The position numbers were made by a program, and so were the translations under genes. Shown here piece by piece: positions 53,141-63,180 of a stretch of 64,000 nucleotides of DNA. Position 1 is the stretch's first letter; every line of letters starts with the position of its first letter. The DNA comes from Deltaproteobacteria bacterium (GTDB lineage: Bacteria > Myxococcota_A > UBA796 > GCA-2862545), in contig SBGP01000077.1 in assembly GCA_006226595.1 (NCBI GenBank), positions 124,001 to 188,000 on the forward strand, given 5' to 3'. Below the pieces are notes generated by a model. It was not told the origin of the DNA, did not search any database, and worked only from the letters and a program-made list of their open reading frames with translations.

Positions 53141-54091
53141 TTACGCAGGAGGCCCGAAGATCACGCCGACGGAGCGAGGTACGACCTCGAAGCTCGCGTC
53201 GAGACGACCCGGCTGCTCTCCATCGATGTCGATGAGCACCGGATGGCTGCCGGTGCTCACCGCAGCCACCCTGGAGGCGCGGAACCGCTGGATACCCCGT
53301 ACACGCTCGGGGTGCCCGGAATAAAGATGCGGCAGGCTCCGAGACAGGCGTCGGAGCGGCAGTTTCGGGATGAGCGTCACTTCCATCAACCCGTCATCGA
53401 GCTGCGCGCCCTTGCCGAGCCACATGCCCCCACCTGCGTACTCGGCGTTGGCGAGGAACATGTTCACCAGCTCCCCCGACCACGACTGCTCGGCGCCATC
53501 GGCATCGGTCCACACGAGCTCGACCGGCGCGGGGGTGTAGGCGAGCAGCGACGAGACGGTCGCGCCGAGGAAGGTCAGGGTCCCGCCGAAGCGCTTGGAG
53601 GAAGCATTGGCGCGGGCCACGACCTCCCCTTCCATGCCGAAGCCGATCACGTTGATGCCCATGCGCGCAGCCGGCTCGCCGTCGGGCCCGATGAACCGCG
53701 CACACACGACGTCGGTGGCGCGCGCGTCTCCCTCGTGGACGAGCGCAAAGGCTTTGTCCAGGTCCCGCGGCATGTGCAGCGTCTTCACCAGATCACAGCC
53801 CGTTCCGGCCGGGACCACCGCGAAGTGGGCCTCGGTCTCGACAGGCACGCCATCCTCGAAGAACCCGTTGATCACCTCATTGGCGGTGCCGTCACCGCCC
53901 ACGGCGACCACCGCGTCGAAGCCTTCGTCGATCGCCTGCCGTGCGAGCTCGGTGGCGTGGCCCGCGCGCTCGGTCTTGCGCATGTCCCAGGCCTCGAGCT
54001 GCCGATCGGCGGCATCCGCGATCTCCGCGAAGCGACGCGAGGTCGAGCCCGCCGCGGAGCGCGGGTTGACGATGAGGCAGACGCGCCTCAC
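53141..54091 (-). CDS. Diacylglycerol-kinase-family lipid kinase (YegS/DgkB type)
   Basis: 316 residues from GTG 54091, overlapping the Fe-S gene stop (GTGA). N-terminal DAGK catalytic domain: VCLIVNPRSAAG, AVGGDGTANEVINGF (nucleotide site) and AVVPAGTGCDLVKTL; C-terminal beta-sandwich with LVNMFLANAEYAGGGMWLGK and DDGLMEVTLI. It phosphorylates a lipid alcohol such as diacylglycerol or an alkyl-glycerol. Third gene of an operon with an alkyl-DHAP-synthase-like flavoprotein, which makes an ether-lipid substrate plausible. Confidence 0.9.
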   Translation of the reverse strand: MRRVCLIVNPRSAAGSTSRRFAEIADAADRQLEAWDMRKTERAGHATELARQAIDEGFDAVVAVGGDGTANEVINGFFEDGVPVETEAHFAVVPAGTGCDLVKTLHMPRDLDKAFALVHEGDARATDVVCARFIGPDGEPAARMGINVIGFGMEGEVVARANASSKRFGGTLTFLGATVSSLLAYTPAPVELVWTDADGAEQSWSGELVNMFLANAEYAGGGMWLGKGAQLDDGLMEVTLIPKLPLRRLSRSLPHLYSGHPERVRGIQRFRASRVAAVSTGSHPVLIDIDGEQPGRLDASFEVVPRSVGVIFGPPA

Positions 54092-54873
54092 TCGGCCTCC
54101 AGCAGCTCGTCGAGCACGTCGCGCGCTTCGAATCCCGCGCTGCGCAGGTGGCCGCGGCAGCGGGCATCGGAGAGCACACCGCCCTCCCACCGTCGGTGAT
54201 AGGCGCGCGCCACGCGCTGGGCATCCTCGGGATGGTGCACGGGAAGGGGCCCGCCCCCACCGCAACAGGCCAGTGGCCGCTCGCCCCCGTCGGCACAGCT
54301 TCCTGTGCAGCCATCGCGCTCGACGAGTTCCGTGAGCCACTCGACAGCGATTCCCGCGCGCTCGAGAGCCTGCGCGACGCCCCCGTCCGCGACGATGATG
54401 CGCCGGCCCTCGGCCGCGCGAATCAGCGGCTCCGGGTCCCAGCCTCGAGAGTCGAGGTGCGCCGCCCCGAAGCGGTCGCGGGTCTTCCACCGCGCGACCT
54501 CGACCCCGAGCGTGCGCGCGACGACCTCCGCGAGCGGTCGCTCGTCCGCCTCGACCGCGACAACCTCGGCATCGCCCTCGATGGCCGCCACGGGCTCAAA
54601 CACCCGCTCGACCGACGCCTCGAACCGCGCGTCGCGGAGGAGCTCGGGCAGCGGATGGTGGATGTGGCAGTGGGCTTCGCACGCACCACAGTCCGTGCAC
54701 AAGCTGAGGGCGGCCTCGGCGAGCTCGGCCTCGATGCGTCCGCGCTCGTGCTCGATGGCCATGCCGGCGAGGAAGGTCGGCACCGCGGCCTCGCGACCGG
54801 TGCCCGTGGTCACGGGACAGGCCGGACGACACAGCCGCGGACACAATGCACACGTCGACAGTTCAGCGCTCAC
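54088..54873 (-). CDS. 4Fe-4S protein, GlpC/heterodisulfide-reductase-like
   Basis: 261 residues from GTG 54873, coupled to the flavoprotein gene upstream (GTGA). Two N-terminal ferredoxin-like clusters: CALCPRLCRPACP and CTDCGACEAHCH; a C-terminal CCG-type motif ACCGGGGPLP resembles the Cys-rich domain of GlpC/GlcF/HdrB. Such proteins take electrons from an FAD subunit and pass them to quinone. Here it probably serves the flavoprotein encoded next to it. Confidence 0.85.
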   Translation of the reverse strand: MSAELSTCALCPRLCRPACPVTTGTGREAAVPTFLAGMAIEHERGRIEAELAEAALSLCTDCGACEAHCHIHHPLPELLRDARFEASVERVFEPVAAIEGDAEVVAVEADERPLAEVVARTLGVEVARWKTRDRFGAAHLDSRGWDPEPLIRAAEGRRIIVADGGVAQALERAGIAVEWLTELVERDGCTGSCADGGERPLACCGGGGPLPVHHPEDAQRVARAYHRRWEGGVLSDARCRGHLRSAGFEARDVLDELLEAE

Positions 54874-56969
54874 GTCGTCTCCCGGGGCATGAGCACATCG
54901 AGCTCGGTGACCGCGACGGCGCGCGGATCCTGGGGTTCGCAGGGCTGGAGCGGACCGCTGGCTAGCGGAAAAGCGCGGTACTCGCACGCGGTCAGGCCGC
55001 CGGGCACCCGACGGCTCGCCAGCGCGCCCAGGACCTCGGCTGCCGGCCCGCGGAAGCCGACGACGAGCTCGTCGCCCTCCACGGTGAGCACGGCCGGACG
55101 CAGGTCGGAGCGAAGCAGGTCCCTCGCGACGCTCCATGGGGCTTCGACCTTCGCGCGCCCCATCCAGCGGCTGCCGAAGGGCACCGCCGGCACCGCGACG
55201 CGGGCATCCTCGGCCTCGGCGACGACCCGGCGCAGGTCCGGACCCGCGGCGCTGCGCGGACCCCGCCCCAGCCAGCAGAAATGTCCGTCGACGGTACCCG
55301 ACACCTCGGTCCACGCCACTTCCCAGCGCTTGCGATGCCAGCGAGCCGGAGCGTCGCCAGCCCAGGGAAACTGCACCTCGAGCTCGCGCGCGGCAGCCGC
55401 CTCGGAGAGGCCGTCCGCACCCGCTGCGACCGAGGCGACCACGAGCCCATCCGCCACGCTGGGCTCGGCTGGGGGCTTGGCGTCGACGACGGGCGCGTCC
55501 ACGAACACGTTGCCCGGGTTGAGGATGCCCGCCGGATCGAGCTCGGCCTTCGCACGCTCCCACCCCACCCGCGCGGCGCCGGCCTCTCGGGTCGCGACCT
55601 CCGCCTTGAGGCGCCCGACGCCGTGGTGGTGGGTCGTCGTCGCGCCGGACGCCTCCACCGCCGCCAGGGCGTTCTTCCAGGTCTGGTCGTAGGTGTCGCG
55701 GTCGCCCTTGCCAGCGAAGCTGAAGTAGATGGAGCCGCCCTCGGGGTAGAGGTGGCTCATGTGCGCCATGATCACCGCGGTCTCGCTGACGGCGTCGCGC
55801 ACCGCCTCGTACACCGGGACCATCGCGTCCCAGCGCATGGCGACCTCCATGGTGTCCGCGAAACCCCCGCGCTCGAAGATCGGCGCCAGCTTGTAGGACA
55901 CGGCGTGGCGGCTGTGGAACCAGCGCTCGCCGGGGCTCTCACCAAGGTCCTCGGCCTCTTCGCAGAGCAGGGCGTGCCCCGCCGCAGACAGCGCGTCGAC
56001 GACCTCGGCATCGCCTTCCCAGCCGACGATGAGCAAGCAGCTTCCCGAGATGCGGTCGGCAATCTTGTTGAGCACCCCGGGAAGGGTCAGCGGCAACGCC
56101 AGCAGACGCTTGCGCACCGGGGGCAGCCCGTCGACGGCACCCAGCCACTTCTTGAGGAAGGAAGCCTGGCCGGACCCGTGCTCCTTCTTGGGCTTGGTCT
56201 TGCCGCCGATCCGGGTGTCGACCGGGTCGTAGAGACGCACGACCGCCGGGTGCAGCTCGGCCTGCATCAGTCGGCGCATGCAGCGCACGGCGGTGTCGAC
56301 GTCGTCCACCTTGTAGCCGCGAAGCCAGCGCTTTTCGGGAAGCGGCCACACGCGCAGCCGCATGCGCGTGATCACGCCAAGGGTGCCCTCCGAGCCGAGG
56401 AGCAGCTCCATCCACTCGTCGGGGGCATCTCCGCCCTCCCCCACCGTGAACCGTCCACGCCCGGGCGATACGCACGTGAGCGACAGCACCATGTCCTCGA
56501 ACACGCCGTAGCGACTCGAGAACTGTCCGGCACCGCGGGCCGCCGCCCAACCACCCACGGTGGAGCACCAGATCGACGAGGGCGAGTGCCCGAGGGTGTA
56601 GCCGCGCTCGTTGAGCCAGTCCTCGAGGTGCTGGCCATTGACCCCAGCCTCGACGTCGACGGTGCGGCGCAGCTCGTCGAGCTCGCCAATGTGGTCGAGG
56701 CGCTTCACGTCCAGCACCCAGCGACCGTAGCCCCCGCGCGCACCTCCGCAGACCCCGCTTCCGGCCCCATACGGAACCACCGCGATGCCCTCGGCAGTGG
56801 CCGCCTGAAGCACGGCCAAGACCTCGTCGTCGGACTCTGGCCAGAAGACGAGGTCCGGCTCGGGCGCGCTGCGCCCCTGCCAGAAGTCGAGGGTGCCACC
56901 TGGCCAGAGGTCTCGGGCCACGGCACGGAGGTCGAGGGGATGGTCGCTGTGCGAGACGTTGGGAAGCAT
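54870..56969 (-). CDS. FAD-linked oxidase, alkylglycerone-phosphate-synthase-like
   Basis: 699 residues. FAD_binding_4 fold: VVPYGAGSGVCGGA and HSPSSIWCSTVGGWAAARGA then GQFSSRYGVFEDMVLSL, very like the AGPS FAD motif; FAD-oxidase C-terminal domain with TTTHHHGVGRLK, the HHHGxG motif of alkyldihydroxyacetone-phosphate synthases, and LDPAGILNPGNVF. Beyond residue 530 there is an extra domain of about 170 residues that I do not recognise. AGPS swaps an acyl for an alkyl chain to make the ether bond. Divergent D-lactate/glycolate dehydrogenases are the alternative, but the HHH motif favours AGPS. The start has TATAAG seven bases upstream and no Shine-Dalgarno. Confidence 0.82.
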   Translation of the reverse strand: MLPNVSHSDHPLDLRAVARDLWPGGTLDFWQGRSAPEPDLVFWPESDDEVLAVLQAATAEGIAVVPYGAGSGVCGGARGGYGRWVLDVKRLDHIGELDELRRTVDVEAGVNGQHLEDWLNERGYTLGHSPSSIWCSTVGGWAAARGAGQFSSRYGVFEDMVLSLTCVSPGRGRFTVGEGGDAPDEWMELLLGSEGTLGVITRMRLRVWPLPEKRWLRGYKVDDVDTAVRCMRRLMQAELHPAVVRLYDPVDTRIGGKTKPKKEHGSGQASFLKKWLGAVDGLPPVRKRLLALPLTLPGVLNKIADRISGSCLLIVGWEGDAEVVDALSAAGHALLCEEAEDLGESPGERWFHSRHAVSYKLAPIFERGGFADTMEVAMRWDAMVPVYEAVRDAVSETAVIMAHMSHLYPEGGSIYFSFAGKGDRDTYDQTWKNALAAVEASGATTTHHHGVGRLKAEVATREAGAARVGWERAKAELDPAGILNPGNVFVDAPVVDAKPPAEPSVADGLVVASVAAGADGLSEAAAARELEVQFPWAGDAPARWHRKRWEVAWTEVSGTVDGHFCWLGRGPRSAAGPDLRRVVAEAEDARVAVPAVPFGSRWMGRAKVEAPWSVARDLLRSDLRPAVLTVEGDELVVGFRGPAAEVLGALASRRVPGGLTACEYRAFPLASGPLQPCEPQDPRAVAVTELDVLMPRETT

Positions 56970-56976
56970 GGCGGCG

Positions 56977-56982
56977 CTTATA
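56977..56982 (-). promoter_or_regulatory. Putative -10 box TATAAG (leaderless start)
   Basis: On the minus strand TATAAG ends seven bases before the ATG of the AGPS-like gene; there is no Shine-Dalgarno in between. Confidence 0.5.
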
Positions 56983-57053
56983 CCGCGAGCGACGGCGCGT
57001 TCGCAGCCGAAGACCCGCCTGGGTCCCGCAGCATCGGCGATCGCAGACGCAAG

Positions 57054-57082
57054 AAAGCCCGACCCCAGAGGGGGCCGGGCTT
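57054..57082 (-). terminator. Strong GC hairpin with T-tract on minus strand
   Basis: AAGCCCG-A-CCCC-AGA-GGGG-GC-CGGGCTT: eleven GC-rich pairs with an internal mismatch. On minus it is followed by TCTTGC after CTT. No minus-strand gene is known to its right, so it either ends an unannotated transcript or forms part of the leader upstream of the AGPS-like gene. Confidence 0.5.
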
Positions 57083-57541
57083 CTCCTGCGGTGCCGGCTC
57101 GGCCGGTGCCGCAAAGCTTTGCATCTCCGTCAGAAACCGCATGCGAACACCGTGCCAGACACGCCTCGGATGCTCGAAAATCGGCTATTCATCAACATCA
57201 CACGAACATGACGAGAATGACTGCGCGCGGATGAAGACGAAAACCGCGACATCTGTGTCATGGTGCCGTGCACGAGCATGCGGAACCCATCGACTCATCT
57301 CCCCCAAAACAAAGCTAAAACCACAATAATTGCACGCGCGCAACAGCAAGCGCCCAGCAAGCACGAAGCAGCCCTCCGAACAACCCGTAAGACCGATAAC
57401 CATGCTCCAAGGCCCAATAAAAACCACCAAGCCGCGAGCCGCGGGCACCGCGACATCCGTGTCATGGTCCCCTATGGTGCAGGAGTTGTCGGTCTCGATG
57501 GTGCAGGGTAGGTGTGAGGGCTGCTATCGCCAGGGGAGCTC

Positions 57542-58747
57542 GTGTACGACCTCATCCTCCGTGACGCTACCCTCGTCACCTCCATGGGTCGCGAAGTCGC
57601 CGACGTCGCGCTCAAGAACGGAAAGATTGCCTACGTCGGGCCGCGCCCTCCGCGCCGTGCGCGCGACGAGATCAGTGCGATCGGACGCTTCCTCATTCCG
57701 GGCGTCATCGACACGGGCGCGGTCTTCGATCCGCGCTCCGAGGACACCTGGGAGGCCGAGTCCCGTGCGGCCGTCACCGGTGGCGTGACCAGCGTCATCT
57801 CCCTGCCCTGGGGCGACAGCCCGGTCGTGGACCGCCAGAGCGCCAAGGCTCGCCTGGACCGAGCCAGCGGCCGCTCCTGGGTGAACTACGCCCTGTGGGG
57901 CGCGGCGAATGGCAACAACGGTCCCGAGCTCGACGCCGCGGTGGATGAAGGCCTGATCCTCGGCGCCCTTGCCTACCTGGGTGAGCGTTCGGACGGCCTG
58001 CACGTGCCCGCGGAGCACGTGAAGTCCCTGCTCGCCAACCGTGGTGTGCTCGGCGTTCAGCTCTCCGACGTGGCACACGCCGCGGACCCTGCCGCTCGCG
58101 AGGTCGTGGCCTCGGCGCGCAACGCGTCGACGCGGATGCACCTGATGCACCTGTCGACGGCCGAGGAGTTGGACCTTCTCGATCCGGTGCGCGGTCAGCT
58201 GCCGGTGACCGCCGGCGTCACCCCGCACCACCTGTTCCTGTCGAGCGACACCGAGCCCGCGCCCGTCAAGACCTTCCCGCAGGTGCGCGACGAGCACGAC
58301 CGCAAGACCCTGTGGACCGCGATGAAGCGCGGTCGCCTGGACTGCCTCGCCTCGGACCACATGCCCTCCGCGTTCAGCAACGGCAGCACCGAGGGCATCC
58401 CCAGCGCGGAGCTGCTGTTCCCGCTGATGCTCTCAGCCGTGAAGTACGGCCGCCTGTCTCTCGAGCTGCTCGCCAGCCTGTGCTGCGAAGCGCCGGCCCG
58501 CATCTTCGGCCTCGAGAACAAGGGCCGTATCGAGAAGGGTGCAGACGCCGACCTGGTCCTGTTCTCCGAGGGCGAGCTCACGCGCGTCACGGACAAGGAC
58601 CTGCTGTCGAGCGCCGGGTGGTCCCCCTACCTCCAGCGCGAGGCCGCGCCGAAGCCGGAGCTGGTGCTCATCAACGGTGAGATCGTCGCGCGCCGCGGCG
58701 AGCTCATCGCCAAGAAGCCCGCGGGTCGTCACCTCCTCGAGGAGTGA
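57542..58747 (+). CDS. Dihydroorotase-like amidohydrolase lacking the HxH metal motif
   Basis: 401 residues from GTG 57542 with GGGGAG upstream. The scaffold is that of dihydroorotases/hydantoinases: a beta-sandwich N-terminus (MYDLILRDATLVTSMGREVA), FLIPGVIDTGAVFDPRSEDT, GGVTSVISLPWG, LMHLSTAEEL, VTPHHLFL, ASDHMPSAF with the catalytic-position Asp, and GRIEKGADADLVLF. Where active enzymes have DxHVHxR, this one has DTGAVFD, and the carboxylated-Lys position is VQLSDV. So two metal ligands are lost. It is probably a non-catalytic PyrC-like protein (as the PyrC' partner of aspartate carbamoyltransferase in some bacteria) or uses other chemistry. Confidence 0.8.
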   Translation: MYDLILRDATLVTSMGREVADVALKNGKIAYVGPRPPRRARDEISAIGRFLIPGVIDTGAVFDPRSEDTWEAESRAAVTGGVTSVISLPWGDSPVVDRQSAKARLDRASGRSWVNYALWGAANGNNGPELDAAVDEGLILGALAYLGERSDGLHVPAEHVKSLLANRGVLGVQLSDVAHAADPAAREVVASARNASTRMHLMHLSTAEELDLLDPVRGQLPVTAGVTPHHLFLSSDTEPAPVKTFPQVRDEHDRKTLWTAMKRGRLDCLASDHMPSAFSNGSTEGIPSAELLFPLMLSAVKYGRLSLELLASLCCEAPARIFGLENKGRIEKGADADLVLFSEGELTRVTDKDLLSSAGWSPYLQREAAPKPELVLINGEIVARRGELIAKKPAGRHLLEE

Positions 58748-58771
58748 CGAAAACCGTCGAAAAGCGTCGAA

Positions 58772-58854
58772 CTCGGCGCTGACACCGATGTAGCCGAGCC
58801 GATCGCCGCAACCGCGCCGATCGGCTTCGTCGTTCTTCGACGATCAGCGCCGAG
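58772..58854 (+). terminator. Nested inverted repeats downstream of the pyrC-like gene
   Basis: Inner stem: AGCCGATCG (58797-58805) with CGATCGGCT (58818-58826), nine perfect pairs, followed by TCGTCGTTCTT. Outer stem: CTCGGCGCTGA (58772-58782) with TCAGCGCCGAG (58844-58854), eleven perfect pairs enclosing the first. The inner hairpin with its T-rich tail looks like an intrinsic terminator; the outer one makes an extended cruciform-like structure. Confidence 0.6.
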
Positions 58855-58951
58855 CCCACTCTAGCGTCGACCCTCATGAACAGGGCATCGAACCGATTCC
58901 GGCCCGCTGGCACGGCGCTCGCTTTGGACCCTCCGCATCCACGGAGGAGAC

Positions 58952-60445
58952 ATGGCGGTGTGCGCGCTCTCGGGAGCGATTCACGGGGTCGATGCGGTGC
59001 CCATCGACGTCGAGGTGGACCTGCTTCGCAGGCTCCCGTCGATCGCGGTGGTCGGACTGCCCGCTAGCGCGGTGAAGGAGAGCGCCGAGCGGGTGCGGTC
59101 CGCCATCGTCAGCGCCGGCTTCGAGTTCCCGCGCATGCGCATCGTCGTCAACCTCGCGCCAGCCGACGTACGCAAGGAAGGTACCGCCCTCGACCTGCCG
59201 ATCGCGCTGGCCGTGCTCGCCGCGTCGGGCGTGCTTCCGGAGGCCTCCCTCGCTCGGGTGCTCACGGCTGGCGAGCTGTCGCTCGGCGGAGAGCTGCGTC
59301 CGGTGCGAGGCGCCCTGTCGCTGGGCCTGCTCGCCCGGGACACGGGACGCGCGCTCATCCTCCCGCGCGACTCTGCGGGCGAGGCCGCCGTCGTCCCCGG
59401 CGTCGAAGTCCGCGAAGCACGCGACCTGTATGCCGTCGTCGCTCACCTGCGGGACGAGTCCGAGCTCCCGCATGCCGAGCCGCCGAACCCGGCGTCCGCG
59501 CCCCACAGCCTCGACCTCGCCGAGGTGAAGGGCCAACCCGTTGCCCGGCGCGCCCTGGAGATCGCCGCCGCCGGCGCCCATCACCTGCTGCTCATGGGCC
59601 CTCCCGGGTGCGGAAAGTCCATGCTCGCGCGACGGCTGCCCACCATCCTTCCGCCTCTGCGCTTCGAGGAGGCGCTCGAGACCGCTCGTGTGCGGAGCGC
59701 CGCGGGCCTGGACACACTCTCCGCGCTGGACTGCGGCCGACCGTTTCGCGCGCCCCACCACAGCGTGACGGTGGCCGGTCTCATCGGCGACCGCACGCTG
59801 CGTCCCGGGGAGGTGAGCCTCGCCCATCACGGGGTGCTGTTCCTCGACGAGGCCGCCGAGTTCCGCCGGAGCGTCCTCGAGGTGCTCCGCGAACCGCTCG
59901 AGGACGGCACCGTCCGCATCACGCGTGCGGAAGGCAGTGTGGAGTACCCGGCGGCGCTCACCCTCGTGATGGCCGCCAACCCCTGCCCGTGCGGACGCCG
60001 CGGCAGTCCCGTGCCCTGCGTGTGCAGCGACCACGACGTCCATCGCTATCGCCGCAGGCTGTCCGGCCCCATCCTCGACCGCATCGACCTGCACGTGGAG
60101 CTGTCTCCCGTCGACACGCACGCGCTCCTCGAGGGTCCACGCGGCGAGAGCTCCGACGCGGTCAGGGACCGGGTCGTTCGCGCCCGCGAACGGCAGCGCC
60201 TTCGCGGACAGCGCGCCCCGAACGGGCGCCTCGGCCCCTCCGAGCTCGATGCGTTCGCGCCGCTGACCGGCGAGGCGCGCGATCTGCTCGCGCGCGGCAT
60301 GCGGGCCCATCACCTGACCGGCCGCGCGGCCGCCCGCATTCGCAAGGTGGCGCGCACGCTCGCCGACCTCGACGGGGTGTCCCGCGTCGGACAAGCCCAC
60401 ATCGCCGAGGCTCTCGCCTTTCGCCCGGCCGAGGGGGTCGCATGA
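58952..60445 (+). CDS. comM: Mg-chelatase-like AAA+ ATPase, YifB/ComM family
   Basis: 497 residues. N-terminal Lon-protease-like domain ([37 protein letters not shown]), AAA+ core with Walker A GPPGCGKS at 216-223, Walker [23 protein letters not shown], and the four-Cys element [19 protein letters not shown]. ComM is a hexameric helicase that promotes branch migration during recombination of incoming DNA. Its position two genes before recA fits a recombination role. Start 58952 follows GGAGGAG. Confidence 0.93.
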   Translation: MAVCALSGAIHGVDAVPIDVEVDLLRRLPSIAVVGLPASAVKESAERVRSAIVSAGFEFPRMRIVVNLAPADVRKEGTALDLPIALAVLAASGVLPEASLARVLTAGELSLGGELRPVRGALSLGLLARDTGRALILPRDSAGEAAVVPGVEVREARDLYAVVAHLRDESELPHAEPPNPASAPHSLDLAEVKGQPVARRALEIAAAGAHHLLLMGPPGCGKSMLARRLPTILPPLRFEEALETARVRSAAGLDTLSALDCGRPFRAPHHSVTVAGLIGDRTLRPGEVSLAHHGVLFLDEAAEFRRSVLEVLREPLEDGTVRITRAEGSVEYPAALTLVMAANPCPCGRRGSPVPCVCSDHDVHRYRRRLSGPILDRIDLHVELSPVDTHALLEGPRGESSDAVRDRVVRARERQRLRGQRAPNGRLGPSELDAFAPLTGEARDLLARGMRAHHLTGRAAARIRKVARTLADLDGVSRVGQAHIAEALAFRPAEGVA

Positions 60446-60659
60446 GGCTCGGCCTCTGGTTCGGCCTCGTGCTCGCCGGCACCGTCGACCGCATCGAGGG
60501 CGACTTCGCCGTCGTCGAGTGGCGCGACGGCTCGCACTCCGACGTGGCCCTCCATCTCGTCTCTTGCGCTGGGGAGGGCGACCGCGTGCGGCTGCGTCTC
60601 CGCCAGCGCGCCCAACCCGACGCGACGTCTCGCGTCATCGCACATGCAAGGAGTTCCGC

Positions 60660-61670
<1,011 letters not shown>

Positions 61671-61678
61671 CCGAGCGG

Positions 61679-61704
61679 GGGTGCCACTCACCCGGGTGGC
61701 ACCC
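61679..61704 (+). terminator. Hairpin downstream of recA
   Basis: GGGTGCCAC (61679-61687) and GTGGCACCC (61696-61704) pair perfectly over nine bases with an eight-base loop, nine bases past the recA stop. A U-run is lacking. Confidence 0.5.
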
Positions 61705-61785
61705 TGCAGCGCGCCTGCCGAACGGTGAACCGCGATTCAGCGAAAATGCCGGAGGATCGCGTGCCTCAGCGCATCGTGGATCGGT

Positions 61786-61791
61786 TAGGAA
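61786..61791 (+). promoter_or_regulatory. Putative -10 box TAGGAA (leaderless start)
   Basis: TAGGAA ends six bases before ATG 61798, the same distance as in the AraC-type gene, and there is no proper Shine-Dalgarno. Confidence 0.4.
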
Positions 61792-61797
61792 GGCGCC

Positions 61798-63180
61798 ATG
61801 ATCGCTCCCTCGACCCACCGCGCCCGCCGAGAGCGCCTGATCGCCGACGTCGGCGGCCCGGTGCTCCTGTTCGGCAACGGCACGCGCGCGCGCAACCTGC
61901 CCATGAACCACCTGCCCTTCCGGCAGGACAGCAACTTCCTCTACTACGTTGGCTACGCCGGCCCCGACGCGGCGGCGCTGATCGAGGAAGGCGGCACCAC
62001 CTTGTTCGTGCCGGTGCCCGGTCCCGAGGACGAGCTGTGGCACGGCCCCACCCCCGGCCCCGAGGCGCTGGCCGATCGCCTGGGTGTCGAGGCGGTCGCC
62101 GACATCTCCGAGCTCGAGTCGCGGGTCGTTCGCGGGGTCCGCACCCTCGCTGTCGCCGACGCCTCGGTCAACGCCCGGGCCGCGAAGCTCGCCGGTCCCC
62201 TCGCCTACGGCCGACAGCACGGCGACGAGGCGGTGGTCGCGGCGGTGATTCGCCACCGGCGCGCCAAGACCGACGAAGAGCTCGATGAGATGCGCGAAGC
62301 CGCGCGGGTCTCGGCCCTCGCGCACCGCGCGGTGATGGCGGCGACGCGTCCGGGTGAGTCCGAGCATGCACTCACCGTGCTGTTCGAGGCCGTGCTCGCC
62401 ATGCACCATGCCGTGCCTGGCTACGGCACGATCCTCACCCGTCGCGGCGAGGTCCTGCACAACCACGACCACCACGGCATCGTCGAGGCGGGCGACCTGC
62501 TGCTGCTGGACGGCGGCGGTGAGGTGGCCAGCGGCTATGGCGTCGACATCACCCGCACCTGGCCGGTCTCCGGGACCTTCTCCGCGCGCCAGCGCGCCGC
62601 CTACGAGGCCGTGCTCGAGGCCGAGAAGGCGAGCATCGCCGCATGCACTGTCGGTCGCCGCTACCGCGAGGTGCACGACATCTCGTCTCGGGTCATCGCG
62701 CAGTTCCTCGTCGACGAGGGCCTGGCCACGGGCTCGGTGGACGCCGTCCTCGAGCGCCATGCGCACGCCCTGTTCTTCCCCCACGGCGTCGGCCACCTGC
62801 TCGGTCTCGACGTCCACGACCTTGAGAACTTCGGCGACCTCCCCGCATATCCCGCGGGTCAGGGGCGTCCCGCGCCCTTCGGCACCCGCAACCTTCGCCT
62901 CGACCTGCCCCTCGAGGCGGGCTGGGTCGTCACCATCGAGCCGGGCTTCTACGTGGTGCCCGCCATCCTCCGGGACCCGGGCCTGCGCGCCGAGTTCGCG
63001 GACCTCGTCGACTTCGATGCCGCCGAGCGGTGGATCGGGTTCGGCGGCATCCGCATCGAGGACGACATCGCTGTGCACGAGGCGGGCCCCGAGCGCCTCA
63101 CCCACGAGGTACCGCGCGAGATCGACGACATCGAGGCCCTGATCGGCACCGCCACGCCCATCGCGGAGCGGCTGTGTTGA
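61798..63180 (+). CDS. pepP: Xaa-Pro aminopeptidase (M24B)
   Basis: 460 residues. N-terminal AMP_N domain with PFRQDSNFLYYVGY; pita-bread catalytic domain with all five metal ligands: LLLLDGGGE (Asp), GVDITRTWP (Asp), FFPHGVGHLLGLDVHD (His), VTIEPGFYV (Glu) and GGIRIEDDI (Glu). Removes N-terminal residues before Pro using two Mn2+ ions. ATG 61798 follows a -10-like TAGGAA closely. Downstream genes are tightly coupled. Confidence 0.96.
   Translation: MIAPSTHRARRERLIADVGGPVLLFGNGTRARNLPMNHLPFRQDSNFLYYVGYAGPDAAALIEEGGTTLFVPVPGPEDELWHGPTPGPEALADRLGVEAVADISELESRVVRGVRTLAVADASVNARAAKLAGPLAYGRQHGDEAVVAAVIRHRRAKTDEELDEMREAARVSALAHRAVMAATRPGESEHALTVLFEAVLAMHHAVPGYGTILTRRGEVLHNHDHHGIVEAGDLLLLDGGGEVASGYGVDITRTWPVSGTFSARQRAAYEAVLEAEKASIAACTVGRRYREVHDISSRVIAQFLVDEGLATGSVDAVLERHAHALFFPHGVGHLLGLDVHDLENFGDLPAYPAGQGRPAPFGTRNLRLDLPLEAGWVVTIEPGFYVVPAILRDPGLRAEFADLVDFDAAERWIGFGGIRIEDDIAVHEAGPERLTHEVPREIDDIEALIGTATPIAERLC

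Larger units (their letters stand above)
56970..57541. other. Long unexplained intergenic region with direct repeats and a hairpin
   Basis: 572 bases between divergent genes. The stretch 57185-57440 is unusually AT-rich. ACCGCGACATC-Y-GTGTCATGGT occurs at 57243-57267 and again at 57447-57471 (23 of 25 bases identical, 204 apart). ATGGTGCAGG is repeated at about 57474 and 57500. Short frames on both strands (for example minus 57448-57185) lack ribosome-binding sites. It could be a non-coding RNA gene or a scar of an inserted element; neither is proven. Confidence 0.5.

Noticed and set aside
57185-57448. 87-residue minus-strand frame with hydrophobic stretches
   Set aside because: GTG start without a ribosome-binding site inside a repeat; no family likeness. 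Kept only as part of the unexplained region.
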